Origin: JAZDEY01 sp043808325 [NCBI: Candidatus Eiseniibacteriota bacterium]
Lineage (GTDB): Bacteria > Arandabacterota > Arandabacteria > Arandabacterales
Direction: 5' to 3'
Assembly (NCBI GenBank): GCA_043808325.1
Contig: JAZDEY010000016.1
Span: 1 to 12,380 of the forward strand
DNA length: 12,380 nucleotides
Shown: one piece after another, positions 1 through 7,421 of the stretch
Position numbering within the stretch: the stretch's first letter is position 1
Layout of the letters: each line of letters opens with the position of its first letter
Program-made: the position numbers and the translations under genes
Notes under the pieces: model-generated
What the model was told of the DNA's origin: nothing
Seen by the model: only the letters and a program-made list of their open reading frames with translations
The model's database searches: none

Positions 1-614
1 GGCGAGTTATGCGCCTCGGCGTTGAAGAGGGCGAACTCCGGCCCGTTCATCAGCGCCGAAAGGTGGCTCTGCCCGCTCTTGTTGCTCAGGTAGAATTGAT
101 GGATGTTTCCCAGGATGACACTTGCGCTGAAAAGGCTCGACCATCCGCCCTCCTTGCCGCCGCCCAGGGTGGTCAGGTCGAACTCACTCATCGCGGAAGC
201 CCAACCGGGAATCAAATCACGGTCCTTGAAGACCTTCCCGCCCTGGAAGTCCTCCTCCAGCCGGTCGCGGACGATTAGGTTGGGGCACAGCAGGACGAAC
301 TTTTGGACGTTGTGCGCGATACGCAGCCAGGCGATAATCGCCGCAATATCCGCCGTCTTGCCGCCGCCCGTCACGATATTGAGCAGCAATCCGTCCGCTC
401 CGATCTCGGTCTTGCCCCGAATCTCGTGCGCATAGACCACCCGAAGGAACGCTTCCCACTGGTGCGGCCAGAGCGTCCCGGGCCGCGCTGTCTGGTCGTC
501 GTCCGTCGAAGTTAGAAACTCGATATATTTGAAAGATTCTGTCTTCAGGCCGGGCATCCCGTCCCATCGCCAGTCGCGGAACGCGTCCTCGTATCGTGCG
601 AATTGATTGAACAT
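1..614 (-). CDS. Type III restriction enzyme Res-like / DEAD-DEAH helicase, N-terminal 204 residues (cut by window edge)
   Basis: Read on the minus strand from ATG at 614-612, this frame stays open to the window edge. It gives MFNQFARYEDAFRDWRW... and contains a Walker A motif, NIVTGGGKT, at about residues 79-87, and a motif-II-like FNAEAHN at about 197-203. Both are typical of the superfamily 2 helicase part of type III Res subunits, which translocate on DNA and cleave together with Mod. The start lies 4 bases after the Mod stop codon, with GAGGTAAG just upstream, so the two genes are probably one translationally coupled operon. Oddity: motif II reads A-E-A-H rather than D-E-A-H. The C-terminal helicase lobe and nuclease domain lie outside the window. 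The alternative is a stand-alone helicase of another defence system. The helicase call is firm; the Res call rests on the Mod neighbour. Confidence 0.85.
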   Translation of the reverse strand, partial: MFNQFARYEDAFRDWRWDGMPGLKTESFKYIEFLTSTDDDQTARPGTLWPHQWEAFLRVVYAHEIRGKTEIGADGLLLNIVTGGGKTADIAAIIAWLRIAHNVQKFVLLCPNLIVRDRLEEDFQGGKVFKDRDLIPGWASAMSEFDLTTLGGGKEGGWSSLFSASVILGNIHQFYLSNKSGQSHLSALMNGPEFALFNAEAHNS

Positions 615-618
615 GTGC

Positions 619-2520
619 TTAGCTTACCTCGATCTCGGCGGTCCAGAGTCCTTCTCCGCCCATATCGTCCTGCACCTTGCAGGCGATGCACTTCTTGCCC
701 GCCTTGGGGAACTCGTATTGTGCCTGCAATTCCGGTTCCTTCTTCCCCCCCCGCACGAACGAATATCCCGGTGTACTCGCAAAGCGTTTTTTATAGTCGA
801 AATCCCACTGCACGTTTATGATCTTCGCCCCGGCGTTCATCACCACCGACTCGCTCACGTCGAAGCGGTAGGTGAGCGCCGCGATGCGCTTGTAGCCCAC
901 CTCGACCTTCGGAGGCTGCACGAAGGTCAGGAAGTTCTCATAGTCGGCGGTGCCCGTCGAGAGTGCCGCCACGTGCTCGCGGAAGCGCGGCGAGTCTATG
1001 CGGACCTGGTCAAGCCGGATGAAATTGAGGTCTGTCTGCTCAAGCCGCCGCAATCGCTCAGCCGCATCCATCGCGTCCTGTCGGAACGCCCACGCCAGCA
1101 TGATGCCGTCGCGCAGGTTGTCCTGCCGGTAGCGTAGCGTCTTGCGGATTCCGTTGGCGAAGTCCTGCACGTCCTGGGCCGTCACGCCTTTCCTCGGGTT
1201 CGAGTCGCCCACCCAGACGGGAATCGCTCCCTTCATCCCGTGAATGCCCGGTTGATCTTCTTCCGCCACCGCACCGAAGCATTTGAGGACGAAGGCGCGG
1301 AACTGCTCCGGCGGCATGTCGGCCAGCCGCCGCGCCTCATATACGCCCCAGTGCTCGATGGTGAAGTCCGGCACGGGGAATAGCTTGCCCGTCTGCTCCT
1401 CAACCTGCCGCGTCAGCCGGTCCGCCGTGATCGCCACCGCTACCCGCGACTGGTCGCACGCGATCCAGCGGCGGCCCAGTCGCTGGGTTACCGCCGCCGT
1501 CGTGCCGCCACCGGTGAAGAAGTCGGCAACAACCCCACCTTCCTGGCTTGATGCCTTAATCACCCGCTCCAGGAGGGCCTCTGGCTTCTGGGTAGGGTAG
1601 CCAATCCTTTCGGCGGATTGCGATTGGATGCTGTTAATGTCGGTCCACCAATCCTCGGGTACCTTGGGATCGTCGAGGTAGTATCGATAATACTTTCCGG
1701 TCGCCTTTACTAGCTTGTCCTGATAGCGTCGTCCCTGCTCATCGGTGCCGATTATTCCGCCAAAGCTCTTAGTCCCAGTCTCTCGAACTACGCCGGCCGC
1801 CTTTCCGTCAAACACATACTCATCTGTCTTTGTATAGAAGAGAAGTACATCGTGCTTGCGTGCCCAGCGAGAAGAGCCTTTGCCGCCGACATTGTAGGCC
1901 CACACGACTTCGTTTAAGAAGGCACGCCAGCCAAAAATCTTATCCATCTCAACCTTGATGTAGTGGCTTGCATGCCAGTCGCAGTGGACGTAGATGCTGC
2001 CCGTCTTTTTCAGCAGGCGTTTCATTTCGTAGAGGCGGGCGTTGAGCCAGATCAGGTAGCCCGGCATCCCGCCTTCCCAAATATCCGAGAACGAGCGCAG
2101 TTCGTTCTGGTCGCCGAAGATGACGTTGTACTGCCGCCCGGAGAAGAACGGCGGGTCGATGTAGACCAGGTCGATGCTCTCGGAGGGGAGCTGGCGCATG
2201 ACGTGCAGGTTGTCGCCCCAGAAGAGGCGGTTGGGTTCGAGGTCGGGATGGCCGAAGGCGACGCGCTCGACCACCTGGACGGGTAAATAGATAGCAGGGA
2301 AGAGCTTGCGGAAGCCCTTCCGCCGGTCCCAGCCCAACGGCTCCTTTTCGACCGGCACACTGCCGAAGCGCGTAGGCGGTCGCCAGAACTCCTCCTGCCG
2401 CGGCAGCGCGTCCGCCCGCTCATCCTGTTCCTCAACCTCCGGCGGCATGACGAACTCGCCCTTGGCCGGTTTTGATTCGACCGCTGACAGCTTCGCGCGT
2501 TTCTCCCTCCTCTTGCTCAC
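619..2520 (-). CDS. Type III-like site-specific DNA methyltransferase (Mod, beta-class N6-adenine/N4-cytosine)
   Basis: This is a 633-residue protein. The catalytic motif IV, YIDPPFFSG, is at about residues 120-128. It precedes the SAM-binding motif DFFTGGGTT at about 333-341, with TQKPEALLERVI just before it at 310-321. That order is the beta class used by type III Mod subunits, and the length fits the family. The middle region, about residues 180-310, would hold the target recognition part. The likely start is GTG at 2520-2518, with a G-rich Shine-Dalgarno-like stretch (AAGGGGGG) about 9 bases upstream. A nearby ATG at 2528 is out of frame and stops at once. It methylates DNA using S-adenosylmethionine and probably supplies both self-protection and site recognition for the downstream Res-like protein. 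The target base and site cannot be read from sequence alone. Confidence 0.93.
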   Translation of the reverse strand: MSKRREKRAKLSAVESKPAKGEFVMPPEVEEQDERADALPRQEEFWRPPTRFGSVPVEKEPLGWDRRKGFRKLFPAIYLPVQVVERVAFGHPDLEPNRLFWGDNLHVMRQLPSESIDLVYIDPPFFSGRQYNVIFGDQNELRSFSDIWEGGMPGYLIWLNARLYEMKRLLKKTGSIYVHCDWHASHYIKVEMDKIFGWRAFLNEVVWAYNVGGKGSSRWARKHDVLLFYTKTDEYVFDGKAAGVVRETGTKSFGGIIGTDEQGRRYQDKLVKATGKYYRYYLDDPKVPEDWWTDINSIQSQSAERIGYPTQKPEALLERVIKASSQEGGVVADFFTGGGTTAAVTQRLGRRWIACDQSRVAVAITADRLTRQVEEQTGKLFPVPDFTIEHWGVYEARRLADMPPEQFRAFVLKCFGAVAEEDQPGIHGMKGAIPVWVGDSNPRKGVTAQDVQDFANGIRKTLRYRQDNLRDGIMLAWAFRQDAMDAAERLRRLEQTDLNFIRLDQVRIDSPRFREHVAALSTGTADYENFLTFVQPPKVEVGYKRIAALTYRFDVSESVVMNAGAKIINVQWDFDYKKRFASTPGYSFVRGGKKEPELQAQYEFPKAGKKCIACKVQDDMGGEGLWTAEIEVS

Positions 2521-2997
2521 GTCCTCATGCCCCCCTTCATATGTCCGTCGTCAAAGAATCCAGACTCGCTCGGGTTCGATTCTAATCCGTGGCTCCTCAC
2601 CCTGCAAGCATTTCCTATGGCAGCCCCCGAGCCTGGCACCCCAGGCCAGACTAGCGGACTCGAAGAGCAGCCGTCACGAATCTGACAGTGTCAGGAGAGT
2701 GACGGCTTATGGGGACAGCCTCTGATGCCCGTAGGATTCACCTCTGGAAACGGGCCGATTTGCCATGCTTTTCGAGGATGGAGGCTGTTTCGGGGGGCAT
2801 TTTCCTGAGTCGCACTGTCAGTAGAACGGATGCACCTACTCACTCCATTGACTTCCTGGGAAATTGCGATAGCTTACTGCTAGGTCTGCTCGGACAATGC
2901 TGGCCCGAGCTGGTCAGCTCCGACAAGTTCGGTCGGAGTGCGAGGGTGGGCCGGCTTCGGGGTCAGCGAGGTTTGACATGTAAGCGGAGGTCAGGGT
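2521..2997. other. Intergenic region between divergent Mod and zinc-ribbon genes
   Basis: No convincing gene is seen in these 477 bases; open frames here are short and lack ribosome sites or recognisable protein character. It holds the first copy of the 39-bp palindromic repeat (2669-2707). It should also carry promoters for the two divergent transcription units. A weak sigma70-like pair on the plus strand is TTGACT at 2848-2853 with TAGCTT at 2870-2875 (16-base spacer), which could serve the zinc-ribbon gene. This is suggestive only. Confidence 0.5.
2669..2707 (+). repeat. 39-bp nested palindromic repeat, copy 1 (REP-like)
   Basis: Perfect outer arms of 9 bp (AGCCGTCAC and GTGACGGCT) enclose two 4-base spacers and a core of perfect 6-bp arms around one central base (CTGACA-g-TGTCAG, 2682-2694). 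The same core and right arm recur at 4066-4104 and 4762-4800 in the same orientation. This copy lies between divergent genes, so it is not a terminator for either. Confidence 0.85.
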
Positions 2998-3189
2998 ATG
3001 AGCTCGAAGTACAAGCACCCGGAAGAGTGTCACTTCTGCGCGTCCGATGACGTTTTCTTGCCGGTCGTGGAATTGAGCGGCAACGACTATGCGTTCTGCA
3101 GAAAATGCCTCAAGAGCATGACGGCTGAGCAGTTCTGGCGGAAACTTTTTGAGAGCCTCGGGAATACGTGGCCGCCCAAACTATCCTGA
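2998..3189 (+). CDS. Small zinc-ribbon-like protein (63 aa), unknown function
   Basis: This is a 63-residue protein with two CxxC pairs, CHFC at about residues 11-14 and CRKC at about 34-37. That spacing is typical of small treble-clef or zinc-ribbon domains that bind one zinc ion. A GGAGG ribosome site lies 8-9 bases before the ATG, which supports this start and the reality of the gene despite its size. The C-terminal half contains a short amphipathic stretch (AEQFWRKLFESLG) and no membrane segment. It is followed after 47 bases by a HEPN-motif gene on the same strand, so the two are probably co-transcribed. A small zinc-binding partner beside a HEPN protein could be a regulator, adaptor or antitoxin, but that is inference. 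I do not recognise a named family. Confidence 0.72.
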   Translation: MSSKYKHPEECHFCASDDVFLPVVELSGNDYAFCRKCLKSMTAEQFWRKLFESLGNTWPPKLS

Positions 3190-3236
3190 CAGGGAGTGGG
3201 GCTGGATAAGCCGGAGTCAGACAGGTAGATGCAGAT

Positions 3237-3971
3237 ATGTCGATACTTGATGTTCTTTCGCAGATTCAACAGATCGCGATTGAGCTCTACCGGGTTCGCG
3301 ACGAATTCCAACGGAAACTCTCTGAATGGGCACCGCGATTCATCGAGGCTTTCGAGGCCATCCCCGACACGGAAAGGGTTCTTCTGAACCGCCTCGCGGC
3401 ACACGGATGGTACCCAGAGCCTTGGACCATGACCACAAGTCAATTGGTGACCTTGGCCGCGATGTCAGACGGCGCTGAGGTGGATAGACACCTATGTCGA
3501 GTATTTACCCGAGAACTCGCCAGCATCGAGGAGCGGTTGACCAAAGCTCACCCGGGGAGGGCGAGAATACTCTCGCAAGCTTTTGCGGCGCATCGCGATG
3601 GCAGATACGCTCTCTCGGTACCCGTGTTCCTCGCTCAGGCTGACGGATTATGCTACGAGAAAACCGAGGGGCACTTATACAACGCCAGGGCACTCCTCAG
3701 ACTCTTGGACGAGTTTGCGGCCGCGGGCGGGGACCGATTCGCAGAGGCCGCATTGGCTCCATTTGCGCCTGAACTGCCAATCTCAGCCAACCAGCGCGCT
3801 CGTTCCACGATGGCTGTGGCCGGTCGCCGTATTGTGGGTCCAAATCGGCATCTCGTCCTTCACGGTGTGGACACCGATTACGACACGGAGGAGAACAGCC
3901 TTCGCGCAGTTGCGTGGCTTCAGTATGTCAACTACGTGTTCTTTGAAGAGGGTGGTTGGCCTCAGCCCTAA
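3237..3971 (+). CDS. HEPN-motif protein, candidate ribonuclease/toxin-like or defence-associated (244 aa)
   Basis: This is a soluble 244-residue protein. The N-terminal third (residues 1-45) is helical and coiled-coil-like. A conserved-looking helix follows at about 116-139, with the pattern AHRDGRYALSVPVFLAQADG. The C-terminal part holds RHLVLH at 204-209, which fits the R-x4-H signature of HEPN domains, followed by G and DYDTEENSLRAVAWL. That combination is seen in uncharacterised proteins with an RHxxxHG motif often found in accessory DNA. HEPN domains with Rx4-6H are typically metal-independent RNases, as toxins or effectors, or inactive dimerising partners. The start has only a weak AGG ribosome site about 10 bases upstream, consistent with coupling to the zinc-ribbon gene. 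The CCTCAG/CTGAGG hairpin (3960-3977) spans its stop codon. RNase activity is inferred, not shown. Confidence 0.78.
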   Translation: MSILDVLSQIQQIAIELYRVRDEFQRKLSEWAPRFIEAFEAIPDTERVLLNRLAAHGWYPEPWTMTTSQLVTLAAMSDGAEVDRHLCRVFTRELASIEERLTKAHPGRARILSQAFAAHRDGRYALSVPVFLAQADGLCYEKTEGHLYNARALLRLLDEFAAAGGDRFAEAALAPFAPELPISANQRARSTMAVAGRRIVGPNRHLVLHGVDTDYDTEENSLRAVAWLQYVNYVFFEEGGWPQP

Positions 3972-4352
3972 CTGAGGAATATGACGTGGGCACGAGTGCC
4001 TACAGTGCGGCCACGTAGCATGGCAATGGGTCACCTGTGGTCGAGCCAATGAGCATCTCAAAGCACAGCGTCAGGAAGCTGACAGTGTCAGGAAAGTGAC
4101 GGCCGCAGGCTTTGGAGCCTCCTACAAGCACGCGAGAACTAGTTGAAGGCTCCATGATTGTGTGATATCGGTAGCTCAGTAATGATGGCGCCCGTCCAGG
4201 AGGAGTTATCCGGAGAAGCGAAACCATGATTAGACTCGAAGGGAAGCGAGCTATACGCCCCGCGAGGGTACTCTCCCGGAGAGCAGCCGGGGTGACCCGC
4301 CTGCCTCAAACCTCATGCTGACCGGCACACACGGGAGAGCGGGGAATCTCCT
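3972..4352. other. Intergenic region with repeat copy 2 and several hairpins
   Basis: These 381 bases hold no gene I can support. Structures seen are ACGTGG...CCACGT arms (3984-3989 and 4011-4016) enclosing a GGCACGAGTGCC hairpin, the 39-bp repeat copy 2 (4066-4104), and a CTCTCC-c-GGAGAG palindrome near 4270. A 16-codon frame runs through repeat copy 2 and ends LTVSGK-stop. I regard that as incidental. Confidence 0.45.
4066..4104 (+). repeat. 39-bp palindromic repeat, copy 2
   Basis: The core CTGACAGTGTCAG is at 4079-4091, followed by GAAA and the right arm GTGACGGCC at 4096-4104. The left arm has decayed: only about 5 bp (CGTCA, 4069-4073) still pair with TGACG. It has the same orientation as the other copies and lies 95 bases after the HEPN gene. 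Confidence 0.8.
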
Positions 4353-4634
4353 ATGACCGCCCATGACCTCCTGACTGTGTCGAAGGTGGCTTGCCTGCTG
4401 TTGCTCATTTGGGAGCTTCTGAAGCATCACTGGGGGGGAGCGATACTCAGCGCAGTGGCAGGCGCAGTACTCTTGAGAGGACCGCAACACGTAAACGGCT
4501 TCTTGTCAGCCTTGTTGGTGGTTCCCATTGTTTTCGAGGAGAGATGGCATCCCCAGACCAGGAAGGACATGATGCGTGTGTGCCTCGCGGCCGGAATTAT
4601 CGGCACGAACCTCGCTCTCTTGATCGTCTATTGA
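4353..4634 (+). CDS. Small multi-pass membrane protein (93 aa), unknown function
   Basis: This is a 93-residue hydrophobic protein with about three membrane-spanning stretches: roughly residues 10-23 (KVACLLLLIWELL), 29-57 (glycine/alanine-rich, GAILSAVAGAVLL, through GFLSALLVVPIVF) and 77-93 (CLAAGIIGTNLALLIVY). No motif identifies a family. The ribosome site is weak (GGGGAATCTCCT directly before the ATG), but codon use has the GC-rich third positions of neighbouring genes, which supports expression as a real gene. It stands alone between repeat copies 2 and 3. A 42-codon frame begins immediately after its stop codon. Small membrane proteins in defence regions can be effectors or anchors, but nothing here assigns that role. 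Confidence 0.55.
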   Translation: MTAHDLLTVSKVACLLLLIWELLKHHWGGAILSAVAGAVLLRGPQHVNGFLSALLVVPIVFEERWHPQTRKDMMRVCLAAGIIGTNLALLIVY

Positions 4635-4763
4635 ATGCCCGTCGACGAGCTAGCCCGACTGGCACTTCCTCATTCTATCCGCCGGCATCTGGCCTTACAG
4701 GCACATCCCATCAGAGCCCCGCACGAGCCAACGCCCGGGCCAGCCCAAGGTTCACGAGAATAA
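4635..4763 (+). CDS. Possible small ORF directly after the membrane protein gene (42 aa)
   Basis: An ATG immediately follows the TGA of the membrane protein gene, and the frame runs 42 codons (MPVDELARLALPHSIRRHL..., proline-rich tail) to a TAA overlapping the left arm of repeat copy 3. The stop-start junction would allow reinitiation. There is no ribosome site of its own and no recognised domain. It may be a chance frame or a truncated remnant. Confidence 0.22.
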   Translation: MPVDELARLALPHSIRRHLALQAHPIRAPHEPTPGPAQGSRE

Positions 4764-4800
4764 CCCTCCCAAATCTGACAGTGTCAGGAAAGTGACGGTT
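4762..4800 (+). repeat. 39-bp palindromic repeat, copy 3
   Basis: The core CTGACAGTGTCAG is at 4775-4787, then GAAA and the right arm GTGACGGTT at 4792-4800. The left arm AACCCTCCC (4762-4770) matches 7 of 9 positions of the expected complement AACCGTCAC. Against copy 1, one arm position has changed on both sides (AGCC/GGCT to AACC/GGTT), so pairing there is preserved. Confidence 0.82.
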
Positions 4801-5028
4801 CCGGGGAGGCAAACCCCAACCTGACCCCTGGCACGCGTTCGGGCTTCTCCTCCAGAAGAATCCTCAATTCGCTGGGGCCTTCCGATAGGAAGAACGATCT
4901 TGGGGTGGCCGCGACGCGCCAGGACGGCTATGAAGCAAACCGGCGAAGGTGGGCAGATCAAATCGACGTTGGCGCTCAGGAACGGCCCTGCGAAGGCACT
5001 CTTCGGCTCTCGTTGGGTCCGCATTCCC
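4801..5028. other. Gap between convergent transcription units
   Basis: Together with 4635-4800 this forms the roughly 390-base convergent interval between the membrane protein gene (plus) and the NTPase gene (minus). Beyond repeat copy 3 I see no gene, no clear terminator with a T-run and no other repeat. Confidence 0.4.
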
Positions 5029-7059
5029 CTATCCAAGTACAGCCGCGCATTCCCTTTCCAAGTCCTTATGGACAGAATCAAGGGCAGCAAGCACTCGGTC
5101 GAAGCCGGTCTTCCCACCCTTTTCCAAATGGCTCCGATACGAGTGAATCAATCTAATGCACAGCGGCCTTCCAATGCACGCCCTATATGTATCAATGGCC
5201 TGTGGGCTCTTCAGAGCAGCCTTCATGAACGCCTTTTCCATGTCGGCCAGTTCAAGTATGAAATCACCAACGAGAGCGTGCACAAGGTCATCGTCTAGCA
5301 ACGATTTATCTTCACCTCTAAGCATGTACTTGCGTTCCCCGAATGAATCAGTGGTCTCACTGAAGTATCCCTCTAACTTAGTGTCCTCCACGGGGAAGTG
5401 GAGAAACATGAAGAAGAGATAATAGACCATTAGAGACACTCTGGAGTAATGGTACACGCCGCTGTTGGATAGGGCCAGTCGGCTGGTGAACTCAAACGAG
5501 TCTGATTCATAGCCAAACAGAAGGGCCTTGAAGTACAGCTCTCGGAGCGCGGCATTGATCGTGCTCCGTGACCATCCCAAGGCAATAGCATGGGCAATAA
5601 TCGTCTCCTTATCGACAAAGCTTCGTTCGTTTTCCAGGCCGGCCTTCTGCACGGAGAGCCTGTACATAATGGTCAGGAGATATGCTTTGATCAGATTGAG
5701 AAAGCGCTTTTCCCGGACTGGGGTGTACAATCGAAAGATATTCTCTACCCTTGACCCTTTCTGTGTGAAGAGGATTCCCTTGTTCGTTATGACGGACTTT
5801 AGCAGCAGGTCGTAGCTTTTCATCGTGAAGATGTGGTCTGGCTTGTATCTCTCTTGGTAGAAGCTGTATACAATATCCGGAGTTAGATTGACATGCTTGG
5901 TGTCAAGAACCGCTGAATAGTTCAGTAGTATCCACTTTATGTTCATATCGGACAGACAAATCAGTGTCCCTATAAGTTCATCATCGAGAAGGTTCTTGTT
6001 GACATAGTTAACGATCTCTATCATTCTCTGCCTACTTATCCAAAGCGTAATTCCATTCCAAGGGATATTGTATTCGCTCTTCTCCATTTGGTCGAAAATG
6101 AAATACTTCACCCGCTTCTCGATCAACTCACGGATAGGAGGCAGGTCAATTCTCATGAATATCGCCAGGCGGTAGCCACCCGCCACGTTCGCCATCAGAT
6201 CAAGCGAGTAGAATCTCAGCGTTATCAAGACCTGTATGTCAGCAAGATGAGAAAGCTCAAGCGCGTCCCGAGCGAAACTCTCCTGGTAAGAAATGGGGAT
6301 CGGATCAACGTTGTCCAGAAGCATAAGGACTTTGAAGCCATGACCCCTGAGAAACCGAAATCCGAGAACGATGGATTTCAGCTGATTCTTCTCTTCCCAG
6401 CTTTCAATGTCTTTTCGCAACTGATCTACATTGATCTTCTCATGATTGTCCAGTATAGCCTTGTACTTGCGGAAACTACGATGCTTGGCGTTTCGCACAA
6501 CATACGTATAGTAGGCTTCGGACAAACCGTTGGACTGAATAGTATCGGCAATGGCCTCTCCAACTTCCCCGTGACACTCACCCTTCATCTGGGCATAGTC
6601 GCTTTCTGAGTTGATCTTGTCACGCCAAGGTGAGAAATCGAAGAAAATGGAGAGAGGCTTCTCGGCCCGCGCATCGTACGCCTTCCTGAAATGGTCAATA
6701 AATGTGGACTTCCCGCAGCCAATGTCGCCAAGTAGAAAGATGCACTTCTTAGCGCCATCAGCGACTAACCCGTATAGCTCGTCGGTATCAGTGAAATCCC
6801 TGAACTCAATATCCTTGGTTCTTCTCTTGATGTCTTCCCAAACATAGTCTACTTTCTCCTTGAGTTCCCTGGGCTCGACGTACAGAAGGCTCTCGTAGCC
6901 GGGAACATCCTTCGCATCTCTCCCAAACAGGCCCAAGTGGTCCTTCCCCTCGTGCATCAGAATCCTCTTGATATACTGATACAGAGTGTTGGAATGTTCT
7001 TCATGGCGTAGGACATCCTCATGGATACACTCTGCCAGGATCACCTTTGCCATCTTCAT
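5029..7059 (-). CDS. Large P-loop NTPase (AAA/STAND/KAP-like) with C-terminal winged-helix-like region
   Basis: This is a 676-residue protein. Walker A, GDIGCGKST, is at residues 111-119. A Walker B-like KVLMLLDNVD is at about 243-252, and a sensor-1-like strand LITLR at about 278-282, followed by DLPPIRELIEKRVKYF at 305-320. This layout suits AAA+ or STAND-type signalling ATPases. The N-terminal 100 residues are helical and may be a partner-binding region. Residues about 484-545 look like a winged helix (TIIAHAIALGWSRSTINAALREL, then a SNSGVYHYSR wing-like turn). The start ATG overlaps the stop of the upstream small membrane protein as ATGA, with GGAGGG inside that gene, so translation is coupled. 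The gene is visibly AT-richer than the R-M and recombinase genes, suggesting separate acquisition. I infer an ATP-driven sensor or effector of an unrecognised, possibly antiphage, module. No exact family can be named. Confidence 0.85.
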   Translation of the reverse strand: MKMAKVILAECIHEDVLRHEEHSNTLYQYIKRILMHEGKDHLGLFGRDAKDVPGYESLLYVEPRELKEKVDYVWEDIKRRTKDIEFRDFTDTDELYGLVADGAKKCIFLLGDIGCGKSTFIDHFRKAYDARAEKPLSIFFDFSPWRDKINSESDYAQMKGECHGEVGEAIADTIQSNGLSEAYYTYVVRNAKHRSFRKYKAILDNHEKINVDQLRKDIESWEEKNQLKSIVLGFRFLRGHGFKVLMLLDNVDPIPISYQESFARDALELSHLADIQVLITLRFYSLDLMANVAGGYRLAIFMRIDLPPIRELIEKRVKYFIFDQMEKSEYNIPWNGITLWISRQRMIEIVNYVNKNLLDDELIGTLICLSDMNIKWILLNYSAVLDTKHVNLTPDIVYSFYQERYKPDHIFTMKSYDLLLKSVITNKGILFTQKGSRVENIFRLYTPVREKRFLNLIKAYLLTIMYRLSVQKAGLENERSFVDKETIIAHAIALGWSRSTINAALRELYFKALLFGYESDSFEFTSRLALSNSGVYHYSRVSLMVYYLFFMFLHFPVEDTKLEGYFSETTDSFGERKYMLRGEDKSLLDDDLVHALVGDFILELADMEKAFMKAALKSPQAIDTYRACIGRPLCIRLIHSYRSHLEKGGKTGFDRVLAALDSVHKDLERECAAVLG

Positions 7060-7421
7060 TTCCCTCCACTGAAGAGCGAGATCAAAGCCGTGCCCAAGAT
7101 CGCAAGAGCAGCGATCACATTCTGTCTAGAAGCAGCCTGTTTTGAGTACTGCGCCGCCCATATCTTGAGCTCGTCCTCGGAGATTAGGGCCTGCGAGTCA
7201 TTGCACGAAGGCCCCGAACCGGCGTTCCTCTGGAAATGCTCTTCATTTACCGGGCACCATTCTCGCTCGTTGTCGACCTGATAATGTATGCAATAACCCC
7301 GCCTACACTTGTTGGCTGCGCGGACGATGGGTTTCAGTTTCCTCTGCCTGTCAAAGACAATATAGACGATATAGGCTAACAGCGGGATGAAGACCACCAG
7401 GCCCGCGACTGAAGATCTCAT
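7056..7421 (-). CDS. Small two-segment membrane protein with four cysteines, operon partner of the NTPase
   Basis: This is a 121-residue protein. An N-terminal membrane segment is at about residues 6-23 (AGLVVFIPLLAYIVYIVF) and a C-terminal one at about 99-117 (NVIAALAILGTALISLF). Between them is a loop with cysteines at 39, 44, 56 and 73, which could bind metal or form disulfides depending on topology. I chose ATG at 7421 because GGGGGAAG lies 8 bases upstream; a TTG three bases earlier is possible but less well spaced. The gene overlaps the NTPase start by 4 bases. It probably anchors the NTPase at the membrane or acts as its membrane effector, which is inference from the operon. No family recognised. 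Confidence 0.78.
   Translation of the reverse strand: MRSSVAGLVVFIPLLAYIVYIVFDRQRKLKPIVRAANKCRRGYCIHYQVDNEREWCPVNEEHFQRNAGSGPSCNDSQALISEDELKIWAAQYSKQAASRQNVIAALAILGTALISLFSGGK

Noticed and set aside
2560-2610. GGTTCGATTC resembling a tRNA T-loop
   Set aside because: The flanking bases do not form a T-stem and no acceptor, D or anticodon arms surround it.
2709-3050. 113-codon plus-strand frame upstream of the zinc-ribbon gene
   Set aside because: It starts at the edge of repeat copy 1, has no ribosome site, low-quality composition, and overlaps the better supported zinc-ribbon gene.
3960-3977. CCTCAG-N6-CTGAGG hairpin over the HEPN stop codon as a Rho-independent terminator
   Set aside because: The stem is only 6 bp and no T-run follows.
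2669-4800. The 39-bp palindromes as attC sites
   Set aside because: They lack RYYYAAC and GTTRRRY boxes and share the same core sequence, unlike true attC sites, whose inner sequence varies.
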